Assembly: GCA_000231825.2 (NCBI GenBank)
Contig: AFXF02001633.1
Coordinates: forward strand, 186,001-250,000
Source of the DNA: Tetrahymena elliotti 4EA
Lineage: Eukaryota; Ciliophora; Oligohymenophorea; Hymenostomatida; Tetrahymenidae
Direction: 5' to 3'
DNA: 64,000 nt
The first letter of the stretch is position 1. The number at the start of each line of letters is the position of its first letter. Both the position numbers and the translations under genes were made by a program. Below, piece by piece: positions 47,701-59,411 of this stretch. Under the pieces are notes generated by a model that ran no database searches, had not been told where the DNA came from, and saw only the letters and a list, made by a program, of their open reading frames with translations.

Positions 47701-50500
47701 AGAACTTAAGTCTTTCTTTTCCTTCTCTAATTACTCATTTAATTTAGAATTATTTGATGCCTGATTATTTAAATCTGTCAAAATCTTTATTTTATCTTCT
47801 TATTAATTTATGATAACATCTTTACCCTTTAATTCTGTGTTAGCTTAAGATAATCTCTATTATAAAGTGCTATTTTCTGTCATCATATCTGCTGTTTAAT
47901 CCCTATACCTAAGCAGAGCTTAATCTACCAATTCTTTATCTTCCTTGATTTTTTTGAGCTCCTACTCTAATTAGTTAGCTTTTTTGACGTAATCTGATAT
48001 TTCCGATGAACTCTTTTAGTATTTCTACAGTTCAGATTAATAATATTCTTCTTTTTAAACCATTTGAGAGTTCAATTTCTAAATTTCTTTGTCTTTGTTT
48101 GATAACAAAATAATCTAATTTTCTGATTGTTCCTTAATTTCACTTTTTAAAGTATTAATTTGAAGTTAATTTTTAGAAATAGTCAGCTCAAATGTACAGA
48201 TTTAATCATTTGTTTATCTTTCTTTTTTTTCTTGTTCTGCTATCATTTTGGCTATTTTTTCCTCATATTTCTTAACATCATTTTGATTGTTATCTAAAAC
48301 TTTTTTTAATACTTCAGATCTATCTTTTAAAGTAACTTGTAATTTATCTATTTCTGATTAATATTCTTTCTCTGATTTATTACTCTTCTCTATAAGCTCA
48401 TTAAATTTCTTTTGCAATTCCTCCATTTAGGTGTTCAAATTTGTAACTTATTTACTATTTGTAGAAACTTTAGTGGTGGAATTTTCATGGTCAAATATTT
48501 TAATTTGAAGATATCCATTTTGTCTTTTAAGCTTCTCAATATCTTATTATTAACTTTTAACTGTCTCTTGTAAGAATCTGATTTTATCAACATATTTATC
48601 CTCTCTTGACTCTTAAAAAAATTCAGCTTCTGTTGATCTATTGCTCAAAATATTACTTTTTTGCTTCATAATAGGAGAAGTATAGCTGAAGTCTTAGTAC
48701 ATGATTGGCTTATTTTCACTAAGCTATTGGTCTTGTTTAAGTAAATTCTTCAATGTTTGAGCCTGATCGTTAGTGTTATTTTTAAATAAAGATCTCCTTC
48801 CAATAAAAACTTTTTTACCCAGGCTAGGTTTTCCCGACTATGGTCTTTATTGCTATGCTTAAATTCTAATTGTTTAGCTATTGTTACCCATAGACGAGCC
48901 AGGTCTTTAGCGGGAATTATTTTAATTTCTCAACTCATCCATTTCACTATTCTAGGGATAGTGTTAATTAATAGACCTATTGCTCTTATTATAAAGAATA
49001 TTTTGATATTCTTCATTTATACTTTCATTAACTGTTTATACTACTATTTAATTTTGCTTATTCTTTTTATTAAAACTGCTTGTACTGCTGCTAATAGTTT
49101 CATTTTAAAAACCAGAATAGGCTCTTTCTTCTCTATCTGAAACACTGAATTGGCTATTATTTAATTAACTTAATTTTTATATATACTTAACAGTTGTTTA
49201 ATTAGATGATCCTAAGACTTATGTTACTTTGCTTATAGCTGATTAAATTAAAGAGATAGCACCTTTTTTATTTTGCAATGATGCTTCGCATAATGCTTAG
49301 TAATAATAAGCAGATGCTATTTAAACCTGCAATTCTTTTAAATAATTTAGTGTTTATTGATTTGTTTCACCATTATCATATCTTTTAGCTGTAAGTTTAT
49401 ACTTTTATTCGCTATAAAATACAGCTTTCTTTGACATTTCAAGAGCTTCTCTTTATCTAAATATGATAAAAATTACATTTTAAATATAGAAAAATGCGTT
49501 TAATTAATTTAATTTAAAATAAAAATGAATAAAAAAGTTACAACTTTTAAATAGATAAATAATTAATTTATTTTAATACTTATTTTGTTTTCTGAGAATT
49601 TAGCTATATAACGAATATGCTACTCCTATATTTATCAACAATGGATGGTCTTAATAGAAATTTAGGCATTTATTAATCATTTAGATTGAGCTATTATATT
49701 CTTTGTTTTTTTTAGCAATTAAGCAATAATTTAGCATTGTTTCTGCCTAAAGCTCAATATTCACCTACTCTATAATACATGTTTCATAGGAAAAATTTAT
49801 TATCTACATTGCCTTCTACTTATCTTAAGCTTATAAATATTCCTTTGCAGCCACATTCAATGCTTAAATAACCTATTCAAAATTGTCAGACTCATCTTCA
49901 CCTTAAAGTTCTTTTTTGTCAAAAAAAAAAATCAAAAAAATTCAGTATCATATTTTGTATTTTAGAAAAAGTAAAATAAAATTTACATCTCTCAAGTATT
50001 AAAACATTATGAATCTAAGATGGATTCTTTTTTAAAATTTAAATTGCTGTATGAAATGTAGTATCACATATTATATTATTGTCTTATTTATCAGAATCTT
50101 ATCCTTTATAGTGTAGATTTTTATATGATTATTATCTGCTAGATTAGTCTTTTTTTTGAAATACAGCTTAGTTAGACTAGCTTTAAATGGTATAAGGTTT
50201 ACCAATTTTGCTAGAAGAGTTATTAGCATAAATATTACCTGAGGGAAACTGGCCATTACTATTATAATTTGGACTCATCAATTTGCTTTTCAATTCATTT
50301 AATTATTAATTTTAATAATCTTTGTTGGATTTTATTTAATCAGTTGAGTTAGAATCAAGCTAGAGTGGAACTCTTTCGTTTATCCTATTGTTAGTTAGAC
50401 CTTCACTCTATGTTGTATAATCTTCTAATTATTAGTCCTCTAAAGACCTATAAATTTTTTTATAATCGATTTTCCTAGACTTTATTATTGATTTACTCAT
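44747..50500 (-). CDS. large TPR-like, coiled-coil protein
   Basis: Start MSKSIIKSRKIDYKKIY, stop TGA after TGLNQIDI; about 1,600 residues. The N-terminal 120 residues are hydrophilic. Next comes a helical-repeat region of TPR character (FEQVIQALNVAAKEYLQAQ, MLNYCLIAKKNKEYNSSIQM, YYYQALCEASLQNKKGAI, VLGSSNQTTVKYIQKL). A linker with basic patches precedes a coiled coil of about 450 residues (from about 48660 down to 47350; LKRQNGYLQIKIFDHENS, LEQELKKIKEDKELVDQAL). The C-terminal 700 residues are beta-rich modules (VPVKFIYDVKKQILDIKP, GLRICIKKEE, VNGVLTIFKGIQNSFVYI, IQPLWDLPILQL). Introns are at about 49920-49985, 49455-49565, 46440-46520 and 45740-45790. It faces the similarly built gene at 51338. 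Function is not recognised; a cortical or basal-body scaffold is inference. Confidence 0.75.
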
Positions 50501-51337
50501 ATTATTTAAATTGTAATTTAAGAAACTTACAACTATAAATATTATTATTCAATTATAAATGAATAATAAATTATTAATTTTTGTATGAAATCTCAAAATC
50601 ATTCAGTCAGAATACATCTAATATTACATTTTTTAAGCCATAAATCTCAAGTAAACGTTTTTATCTTTATTATATTTTCACTATTAATATGTTAAAATAT
50701 TTTGATTTACACTTATTATTTCAATATCATCTTTTCATTATTGGCTTGAATAGTAAAACAAAAACCCTATCACAAAAAATACTTAACTTAACTGAATATC
50801 TAGATCTCTAATAGTTAAACTATCATTTAATTAAATATTGCTAAAAATAAAAAAATGATCAAAATATGATCTCTCCAGTTCTAAAAAAAATCTTTTATTA
50901 TCTTGTTGATCTTTTAATTCTAATTGATTTAAATAGATATCACACAAAATACATGGAATCAAGGAGAGGTAATTAAATAAATTAATTATTTGATAAATAA
51001 GTTTGTTTTTTTGAATTTTTATCAAATTAATTAAATATTAAAATTCTTAAAATTGTCATGCTTACTTACCATATTACCATAGTGTTGTATTGGGGCAAGA
51101 GGCTTTTTCAGCTTAGAATAATAAATTACAGTTTTGAAATAAATAAAAAGAAAATTAATCTTAAGTTTGAATAAGGATTAAAAGATATTATTTAGTAATT
51201 TAATTAATTAGATAGTTTCTTTATGTATAAAGGGTCTTTGTATATTTTGTGATTTGATAGTAATAATTAATAATTAAATTTTATAAAACTCTTTTTAATA
51301 GATTAAGTAATTACTAGAGAAATTATTATAAAACTTT
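50501..51337. other. divergent promoter spacer
   Basis: This 837-base spacer separates the start codons of two head-to-head genes of similar architecture. It must carry both promoters. I see only A/T-rich sequence and short ORFs, and no defined element. Confidence 0.5.
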
Positions 51338-54300
51338 ATGGATTTGGCTTATTAAGGATAGCAAAACACTCCTTATTATCAATAATATGGTGGGTAAAGG
51401 TAATAGTAGTAAGGGCAAGGATATCAAAATCAGTAATTCATGGGCTAACAATAATAGTATAGCAATAAAGGATAACATTTTCAGTAGCAAAATATGAATT
51501 CAGGAGTAAATTAATATGAGAATTATCACCCTTAACAACAACCTCAAATAGAAGAAGAATCTTATGATTCATCAAATTTAAATAATTATACAGGAGATTA
51601 ATATTAAATGCAATAGTAAAAGGAATACTAGCAACTACAGAATTAGAATTATTTTAAAAATGGAAATCAGATATAGCAACAGCAATAAAACTTTTTTTAG
51701 GATGAGCAAGGAGAAGGTTACTTCGACTCAAACAATCCCTCAGGATAGTTTTACAATTAGAATCAAGCAAATTAACAAAACTAAGTGAATGCTAACCCAA
51801 ATAATAAATAAAACTAAATTTATTTAAATGAAATGTATGATGACTTAAATAAGCGTGATGATATGGTTTCTCCGAATGATTCTCTTGTATCTGAAATAAA
51901 TGATAATTCACCATTTGAAGGTTATGAAGATCTACAAAAAGATTTCAAAGAAGATAGAGTAAATGAAGCATTAGATGTTTGTGAATAAAGTAATTAAATT
52001 TTAAAGCTTAATTTTAGTTTTTGGCTTTCTACCATTTTAAAATTTAAATTTACAACGAACCTTTATTTTTAATAAATTTGCCAGTAAATGTGCTATTTCT
52101 TTATTAAAATTTTCTTTACAAATAATTAATAAAAGTGATTTTTAATCAGCATAAAGTTAGAGGGCCTGCTTCATTCATGAGACTATTCTAGCAGATATTA
52201 AAGTTTTTGAATAATGAAGCTGTCAATAGTTTAAACTAGAATTAATTTGAGAAGTCTTTATTTATATTGATTAAGAGCAAGGAATTGACAGAGCTTAGCA
52301 TTATTAAAAATCCACCATCAATCCGTGCTTTAACATTTAATAATTTTGGGTGCTACTATCGCAGACTATAATAGTTACCAAAGGCTCTTGGCTATCTAGA
52401 ATAAGCTTTGAGATTCTTAAATTCTATAAAGTCTAGAGATTATCTAGGTATGACCTATCTCAACATATCAGCAGTCCTTTCATAAATGAATGAGTAAATT
52501 ATTTTTACAAATTCGAACCGTTACAATTTAATTAATTTTTTACCAAAGAATAAATTAAATGAATTTGATTTATAAATAATAATAGCAAATTAAAGAAACT
52601 AAAATTTAAATTTTAAGAGAGAGTTGTAAAAATTTTCATAATTAAATTTAATTATTAATAATTACTCAAAATTATTATAAAAAATATAGACATTATGCTT
52701 CATTAGAAAATGCCAAAAAAGCAGTAATTGAAATTCACAAAGATTATTAAAATTACTTGAATAGAAAAAGCTATTAAGATTCAATTAAAGATTAAGAATT
52801 TTTAGACATTTGCCAAGCTTTGGCTATTGCATTTTATAATGTAGGAGTTGAATAAGAGTTTTTCTAAAATTATGAGGTAAGTTTAATTAATTATGGCAAG
52901 GCATGTGAAGTTTGTGAAGATAATTTAGGGTCTAATCACAGGTTAACTCGCCGTTTTAAAGAACTTTTCTAGAAATTTAATGAAGTAAAATATTTAAGAT
53001 TAAATTTAAATTAAATTAAAATTTTTTAATTAGAAACTGGCTAAAGCTGAAAAAAAGTAAACTTTTAATCATAAAAACCATAGAGCAATTGTTAGACCTT
53101 AGTCATCTCAAAAAAATGGTTTAACTAAAAATAGGAGCTTTTAAAATACTTCTTCATATAGTCATGAAAATAATAATGGAGCAGATAAAGATCAAAAGAA
53201 TAGTTAGTATATTTAAAATAAAGTTAATCCTTATAAACTTTCATATGGAGTTAAACCTAATGATTTTACACAACATGGCAAAATGGTATATTACAAAAAT
53301 TCATAACAATAAGTAAGAAGGTAAATTTTTTTTATTAAGGAATTATTAATTTTTAAAAATTACTTGTTTTTCTAAAAATAGCCCTTCAGGTAATAAAAAA
53401 AGTATATCAAAAATGAGTAGACCTAATAGTTCAAAAAGCTTTTATCCTGAAATCAAATAAAATTTAAATCAAATAAGTCGTCCTTTAAGTGCTAAGTTTT
53501 AAAACACTCCAAATGGAGGATTTTTTGCTAATTCTTTAACTCCTAAAGTCAATTAATAGTAATTAGGTCTCAATAGACCCTTTTCTGCTCAAGCTGCTAA
53601 AAGCAATTAAATTTAATTTAGTTAAAGCAAGGCACCTATTAAATCAAGTTTGAGTAGACCTTAAAATAAAAATAAAAAGCAAATCAGAGATTCTTCTAGA
53701 GACAAAGATGATGGTAATTAGAATATTTATGATTGGGTTGAATCTCCTACTAATTCAAGTGCTTCTGGAGATATAGAAAAGAATGTTTAAGACAACTAAA
53801 AAGATTTCTTAAAAAGCATTAAAAATGAAGCTGAAGCACAAATTTAGAAATTACAGTAAGAAGAGGCTGAATTAAAAGAAAGAATTGAAAAGCTTAAGTA
53901 AGATGAAGAAGAGTAATCTAAGCTAAGAGATTAAAGAAATTAAGTATAGAGAAAAAAAGAAGATGAAGAAGCAGCAAAAGCTAAATAAAATTTGATTCAG
54001 GAGGAAGAAGATGAAAAAAAGAGAATTTAAGAGATATAAAATAAAAAAATATAAGAGCAGTAAGAATTAGAGAAGATTCAAAGAGAACTTAAAAAGTAAC
54101 AAGAAGAGGAGCTAGAAAGAATAGCTAATCTCAAACAATTGAAGAAGAAAGAAGAGGAGGAAATAGAAAGACTGAGATAATAAAGAGCTAAGGAAGAAGA
54201 AGAAAAGTAAATTTTTTTAATTAATATTTGATTAAAACAATTTTAAAAGCTAAAAAAAGCTTCAAGAACTTGAAAGAATAAAAATTGAAGAAGAAAACAG

Positions 54301-57037
54301 ACTTAAAAAACTAAAAGAAAGCATAGATAATGCAAGTTAGGATAAAAACAATAGTGAAGCTAATTTAAAAAATAGTTAAAAAACAAATAATGAAGAAGAG
54401 CAAAGAATTAAGTAAGAAAAAGAAGAGATTCTTTAAAAATTTTAATAAGAAAAAGCAGAAAAAGAAAGACTCCAATAAGAATATGAAAAAATTAAAAAAG
54501 AACAGGAAGAAAAATAAAGAATTTTAAATGAAAATTTATTGTTAAAGTAAGAAAAAGAAAAGTTACTAGAGGAGATATCGAAGTTACAAAATTAAAAATT
54601 GTATACTACAGAGGATAAGACATAAGAAGAAGAAGATTAAAATGAAAATTCATTGAAATAACAAGAAATTGAAAGGAAAAATTAAGAAGAACTTGAAAAA
54701 AAACGTAAAGAAGAGCTTGAAAAGCAATAGTAAATAGAACTGGAGAAAAAAAGACAAGAAGAACTTGAAAGATAAAAATAAATTGAAGCTGAAAAGTAAA
54801 GGCACTTAGAACTTGAGAAAAAGAGAGAAGAAGAGCTTGAAAAATAAAAATAAATAGAACTTGAAAAAAAGAGATAAGAAGAACTTGAAGAATAAAAATA
54901 AATAGAGGCTGAAAAGTAAAAGCAATTAGAACTTGAGAAATAAAGACAAGAGGAGCTTGAAAAACAAAAATAAATTGAAGCCGAGAAACAGAAATAAATA
55001 GAACTGGAAAAATAAAAATAAATTGAACACGAGAAGCAAAGGAAAATTGAACTAGAAAAGTAACAAAAAGAAGAATAAGAAAAAACATAGAAGCATGAGA
55101 AAGATTCTCATAAAAATAAAAAATCTTTTGATTCATTCTCATCATCTTCATCTAGTGATTTGGAAGAAGTTTTACCTTAAAAAAAGTAAAAGTATTAGCC
55201 TAATTTTGAGTGCTCTGTAGTTAAAAATGTAAATTAAAACTACAATCTTGGAATCTAAACAAATGTGCTTGATTAAATTATAGTACATGCTATTCCTCTT
55301 TGGGTAGATGAAAAATATCCTCATTTAAGAAGAATAATTAATTTATCAAACATTATAGAGGGGAAATTCAAAGAAAAAATAGCCATTTCCCTTATTTAAT
55401 AAATACAAATTTCGTTTTCTATCAATTCTCAAAAAAGAAAAGTAAATTTTGCAAAAAGTAATTTTCATTTTAAAGTTTATTTAAAACAAAAAAAAAACAC
55501 TTTTGATTTAAATTAAAAGGATGGTCAACTACAATTGATCAAAAGACATATGAATGTAATATTAGAAAAGATATTTAGAAAATATATTATGTTGAAGTAG
55601 ATCATTAACAAAATTTAACTTTAATTTCTTAAATTGTGGAAAAGACCTTGTAATCTACAGTTAGTAAAGTTTTGGATCACCTGCTTAAAATTGAAAATGA
55701 AAAAAATAGTAATAAAGCAGAAGACTAAAATGGTATTTTTTATTTTTTTTAAGTGATTAAATATTAACTTTTTTACAAATATTTTAGAAGAAAAGTAGAA
55801 ATAATAGCAAGATTAACAATAAAATTAAAATTAAGAAGATTAAGGTATTCCAGAAGATGAACTTACAGTCGAGAAAGTTAAATTTATCTAAGGAGCTTTC
55901 AGAGATAAGAAAGTGAAAGAAAAAGCTAAAGAAGATATCAAATCAGCTGCTAAAGAATTCAAAAAACCATTATAGAATAGGATTGTCTAATTTGGACAGC
56001 ATAAGTTATTTTTACAATGTTACAAGTAAATAACACCTGAAAAATATATCATTTAAGTTGATTCTCTAAACCCTAAACAATTAAAATTACCAAAAATTAA
56101 AGATTAGCAAGAGGTAGAATAAGAATTCATTGAAAAAGTAGTCTAATCATAAAATCCATTTACTGAGGGTTTAATTTACCTCAATGAAGAACAAGGAAAA
56201 ATATATTTTCAAAAATTAGACTCACCATCTAACACAAAATATGATATAACACATTTAAGTTTTGAATAATAAAATTCATCATAAATTCAAAAAGAGTAAG
56301 AAAAAAAATCTAATTTGTTTTAAGAAGAGGAAAAAGATGAGTACTATGATGAAGATTTTAAAGATGATGAAGTAAAATCTAGCCCAAAGAATGTTACCGA
56401 TTAAAATAAAAAATATGAAAAGAATCTTAACTATTCATTTGATAGCATAGAAGATAAAGGATAAAAAAATTCAAACCAAAATTTAGATTTATCAAATTAA
56501 GATATTGTAGTATCCAAGTTAGTTGATAAAAAATAAGATTACTCTCATGAATAATCCTAAGCAGCAGTTAAAATATAAAAGAACTTTAAATAGATGAAAA
56601 CCAACTAAGTAAATTATTTAAATCTATCCATTCATTCATTTAATAAGATTCTATTTATTTGCACTACAATTAATTTTATTTTTAAAAAGGCAAAGGAAAT
56701 AACTATAAAGAAGTAATTCTTTTCATTAAGATTAAATGACGATAATGGAGATATTTAGCTTGTATAAGGTGAATGCCTTTTAACTCTTTAAAATAAAAAC
56801 TATTTCTTAATATTGCTTAAAAGCGAATCAATTGATGAATTAAATGCTCCTATGATTAAATAATAAAGAATTGAATTAGGAGTGTTAAATAAAACACAGA
56901 AATAATAAATACTTTCTAACTTTTCAATGTTAGTAAATTGTAATATTGGAATAAATAAAAACCATTTAGTTTTTGAAGATGTTAATATGTTTTTAAATCC
57001 TGAATCTACCCATATAAGTAAGGTCTTTTTCAGTTGA
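51338..57037 (+). CDS. Gln-rich, TPR, coiled-coil and IQ-motif protein
   Basis: Start MDLAYQGQQNTPYYQQYGG. The first 150 residues are Gln/Asn/Tyr-rich. TPR-like repeats follow (SIRALTFNNFGCYYRRLQQ, LPKALGYLEQALRFLNSI, LGMTYLNISAVLSQMNE, NYEVSLINYGKACEVCEDN). Next are a basic Ser-rich linker with repeated SRPNSS/SRPLSA/NRPFSA motifs and a very long charged helix (about 53800-55100). After it come a Ser/Asp linker, IQ-type calmodulin sites (KVKFIQGAFRDKKVKEKAK and AAVKIQKNFKQMKTN) and beta-rich modules (HKLFLQCYKQITPEKYIIQ, QLVQGECLLTLQNKNYFLI). It ends HISKVFFS at TGA. Introns I could place include about 52008-52159, 52495-52670, 52990-53030 and 54209-54249. Calmodulin binding and a cytoskeletal role are inferred from the motifs. 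The exon chain between 55440 and 55900 is the least certain part. Confidence 0.75.
54660..55090 (+). repeat. ELEKQKQIE-type charged helix repeats
   Basis: Inside the preceding gene, about a dozen near-identical units of the form EELEKKR/QIELEKQKQ/IEAEKQKQ run back to back. DNA copies such as GAAAAATAAAAATAAAT(T/A)GA recur with few changes. Alternating Glu and Lys/Gln at 3-4 residue spacing predicts a stable single alpha helix. The nucleotide similarity suggests recent unequal exchange. The opposite strand gives a 181-codon open frame that is only antisense. Confidence 0.85.
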
Positions 57038-57493
57038 GAGTCCTCAATAAGAATTAATAAAGATATTTATCTCAAAGTAGAATAAAAGTAATAATGTTTG
57101 GGGAGAATCTTTAATTAAAGCTCTAATAATAATTTACTTTTATTTCTATTTATAAAATAATTTACATGATTAGTTTGAATTGTTCTATTTTATCAAATTA
57201 TATAAAAATCTTCTTCAAAATTCTATCAAAACTTGTATTTAAAAAATATTTCTTTTAAATCAATACAAATTTTTTGGGTGTATGTGCGTCTATTCTGATC
57301 GAATATCAGTAAAGTAATTAGAAATGCTAAATGAAGTTTAAGAAAACTCTCTTTTGTCCCAGAGCAGGAAGCAATCTTAAATAATCTAACTATTTAAAGG
57401 ATACACAGATATTTATATATATTAACATTAAAAATTTTAAATAATTAATCAAATTTCTGTAAAAAAAAAAACACAAAGAAAAATTTAGTAGAA

Positions 57494-58659
57494 ATGTTCA
57501 AAACTCTTGACGATTATAAAGGTACTTAATCTAAAGCCAAATAAGAAATGATTTTATTTAACATCTCAAAAATGAAACTATAAAAAATTGTAAGCTTAAC
57601 AACTTTCAAATAAATAAAAAGGAAAGAAGGACGATAAGAAAGATAGTAAAAAATCTACCAACTCATATGCAGGCGGTGAAAAAAGGTATAAAAATATTCG
57701 TTTAAGACAAGTTAATAAATGATAATTAATTATAAAATAAATATAAATAGTGGAATTGCAATTGAAAATCCAGATGATATTAATGGAATTATCGAAAAGG
57801 CTGAAAAGTAATTTAAACTAAATTGAAAAAGGCTTAAATTTATTAATAATTAGAAACACTCCTTCAGAATAAGGTTAAGGAGGCAAAAATAGGGATGATG
57901 AAATTAAATGCAAAATCACTCTCTACTAAAATGGTTTTTGTATTGATGATGGAGAATTTAGAGATTACAATTCTCCTGAAAATAAGCAATTCATGAAAGA
58001 ACTTAATTAATAGTAAAAAGTTTATATAAATTATTTGGCAAAATAAAATAGAGTTTAAATCAACTATAGCAAATCTTATCATATTTTTTTTTTAAATTGC
58101 AGGATAGTTCCCATGGAACTTAGAAAGAAGTATCCTAAGGGTGGATTGTCAGTAAGTCTTGAAGATAAAAGGTAAAAGAAAATTAAATGTTTGCTTTGAT
58201 ATTCTAATATTATAATTTATTAAAACTAGATCTGAAGCTTATAGACCTCCTACTCCTCCTAAATATGTAGCATTTTCAGGATAAGGCTAATCCCTTGGTG
58301 GAACAAATGTATAATCATAAGCTTTAGAAGTTAATTTGAAGAATGGTGAAATTATTGTAGATGAAACAAAACCTGCCACCAATATTTAAATTAGATTACA
58401 TAATGGTAAAACTGTTAAAATCAGAATTAACACTTCAAGTAGAGTCAGTGTTCTTTATGACTATGTCACTTAGTAATTAGTTTTTTTTATTGAGATTATA
58501 TATGCTAATTTTTAAATAAATTATATTAGAATTGCTCCGGTTGATGGAAGCTTTGAGTTAATTAGTGGATTCCCTCCTAGACCCCTCACCTAATTTAACC
58601 AAACTGTTTAAGAAGCTGATTTACTTGATTCCAGAGTTACTTAAAAAATAATTCATTGA
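57494..58659 (+). CDS. p47/Shp1-type SEP and UBX domain cofactor of Cdc48/p97
   Basis: This is an adaptor for the AAA ATPase p97/Cdc48 in membrane fusion and ubiquitin-dependent processes. It starts MFKTLDDYKGTQSKAKQE. A basic linker leads to TNSYAGGEKSGIAIENPDD, the segment before SEP seen in p47. The SEP domain reads ITLYQNGFCIDDGEFRDYNS, KQFMKELNQ and VPMELRKKYPKGGLSVSLED. The UBX domain reads TNIQIRLHNGKTVKIRINTS and SFELISGFPPRPLTQ, ending ESDLLDSR-like then QKIIH at TGA. The FPPRP loop, which contacts p97, is intact. Five or so short introns interrupt it. No N-terminal UBA domain is visible; an extra upstream exon beginning near 57284 (MCVYSDRISVKQLEML) is possible but was not joined. 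Confidence 0.9.
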
Positions 58660-59411
58660 TAAATTAATTAATTTTTTTAGTATTTATTTTATAAATGAGT
58701 TTTCAAAGTTATAAATTTGTCGTTCTAAACAAAAATATTAAAGCTTAATATTCATTCATTTTAAAATTAATTTTTTATTTAAAAATTTGGAAAAAAAAAT
58801 ATTAAGATTTGGTTATTTTTTTGAAATTCTTTTAAATAGAAGAAATAATGATTTATTACTTCTATCTATCACTCTTTAATTAAATTAAATAATAAAATAG
58901 AATATCAGTCCTTGCATGAAGATAATTTAACTGATAAAAAATACATAAAAAGTATTTAAATTTTTTGTCTTTATTTTACTTAAAAAAAATTGAAAAATCT
59001 CAAAATATTAATTTTTAAATAAATTGAAATTACGAAATATGTTTAAAAGTATTTTATTTTTTTTAGAGATGTAAAAAATTTAAGATATTTTGTCTACAAT
59101 AAATTTTTGGAGAGATTCTCCATGAGTTAAGTAATTTATTTTCTAACAAATTATTTTTGAAAATCTAAGTATGAATCATTTTAGTTAAAAAATTTTATTT
59201 AAATTTTTTTTGGTTTATCGGAAAGCATTTTTGAAAAAAGTTGGATGAAAAAATCTTGTTATTCAAGCTATTGTCTAATATAAGTTTTTTTATTTTGATT
59301 AGTAAAAACACATAAAACAAATAGAGACTATTAAATATAAAACTTAGAATTTCTAAAATCTAAAGTAATACACGCATAATATAGATATAACAAATTTAAA
59401 TAATTGAATAA
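58660..59411. other. AT-rich spacer
   Basis: This is the 3' flank of the p47-like gene and the 5' flank of the casein kinase gene. Nothing beyond A/T-rich sequence is seen. Confidence 0.6.

Noticed and set aside
48850..49140. 96-codon plus-strand frame with hydrophobic stretches
   Set aside because: It is antisense to the TPR/coiled-coil gene, which has a continuous minus-strand frame here.
54606..55151. 181-codon minus-strand open frame rich in Phe, Leu and Val
   Set aside because: It is the exact antisense of the Glu/Lys/Gln coiled-coil repeat of the plus-strand gene. The hydrophobic composition is a by-product of that strand.
57015..57032. possible 16-base GT..AG intron near the end of the TPR/IQ gene
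   Set aside because: It is far shorter than any other intron here. The frame reaches TGA at 57035-57037 without it.
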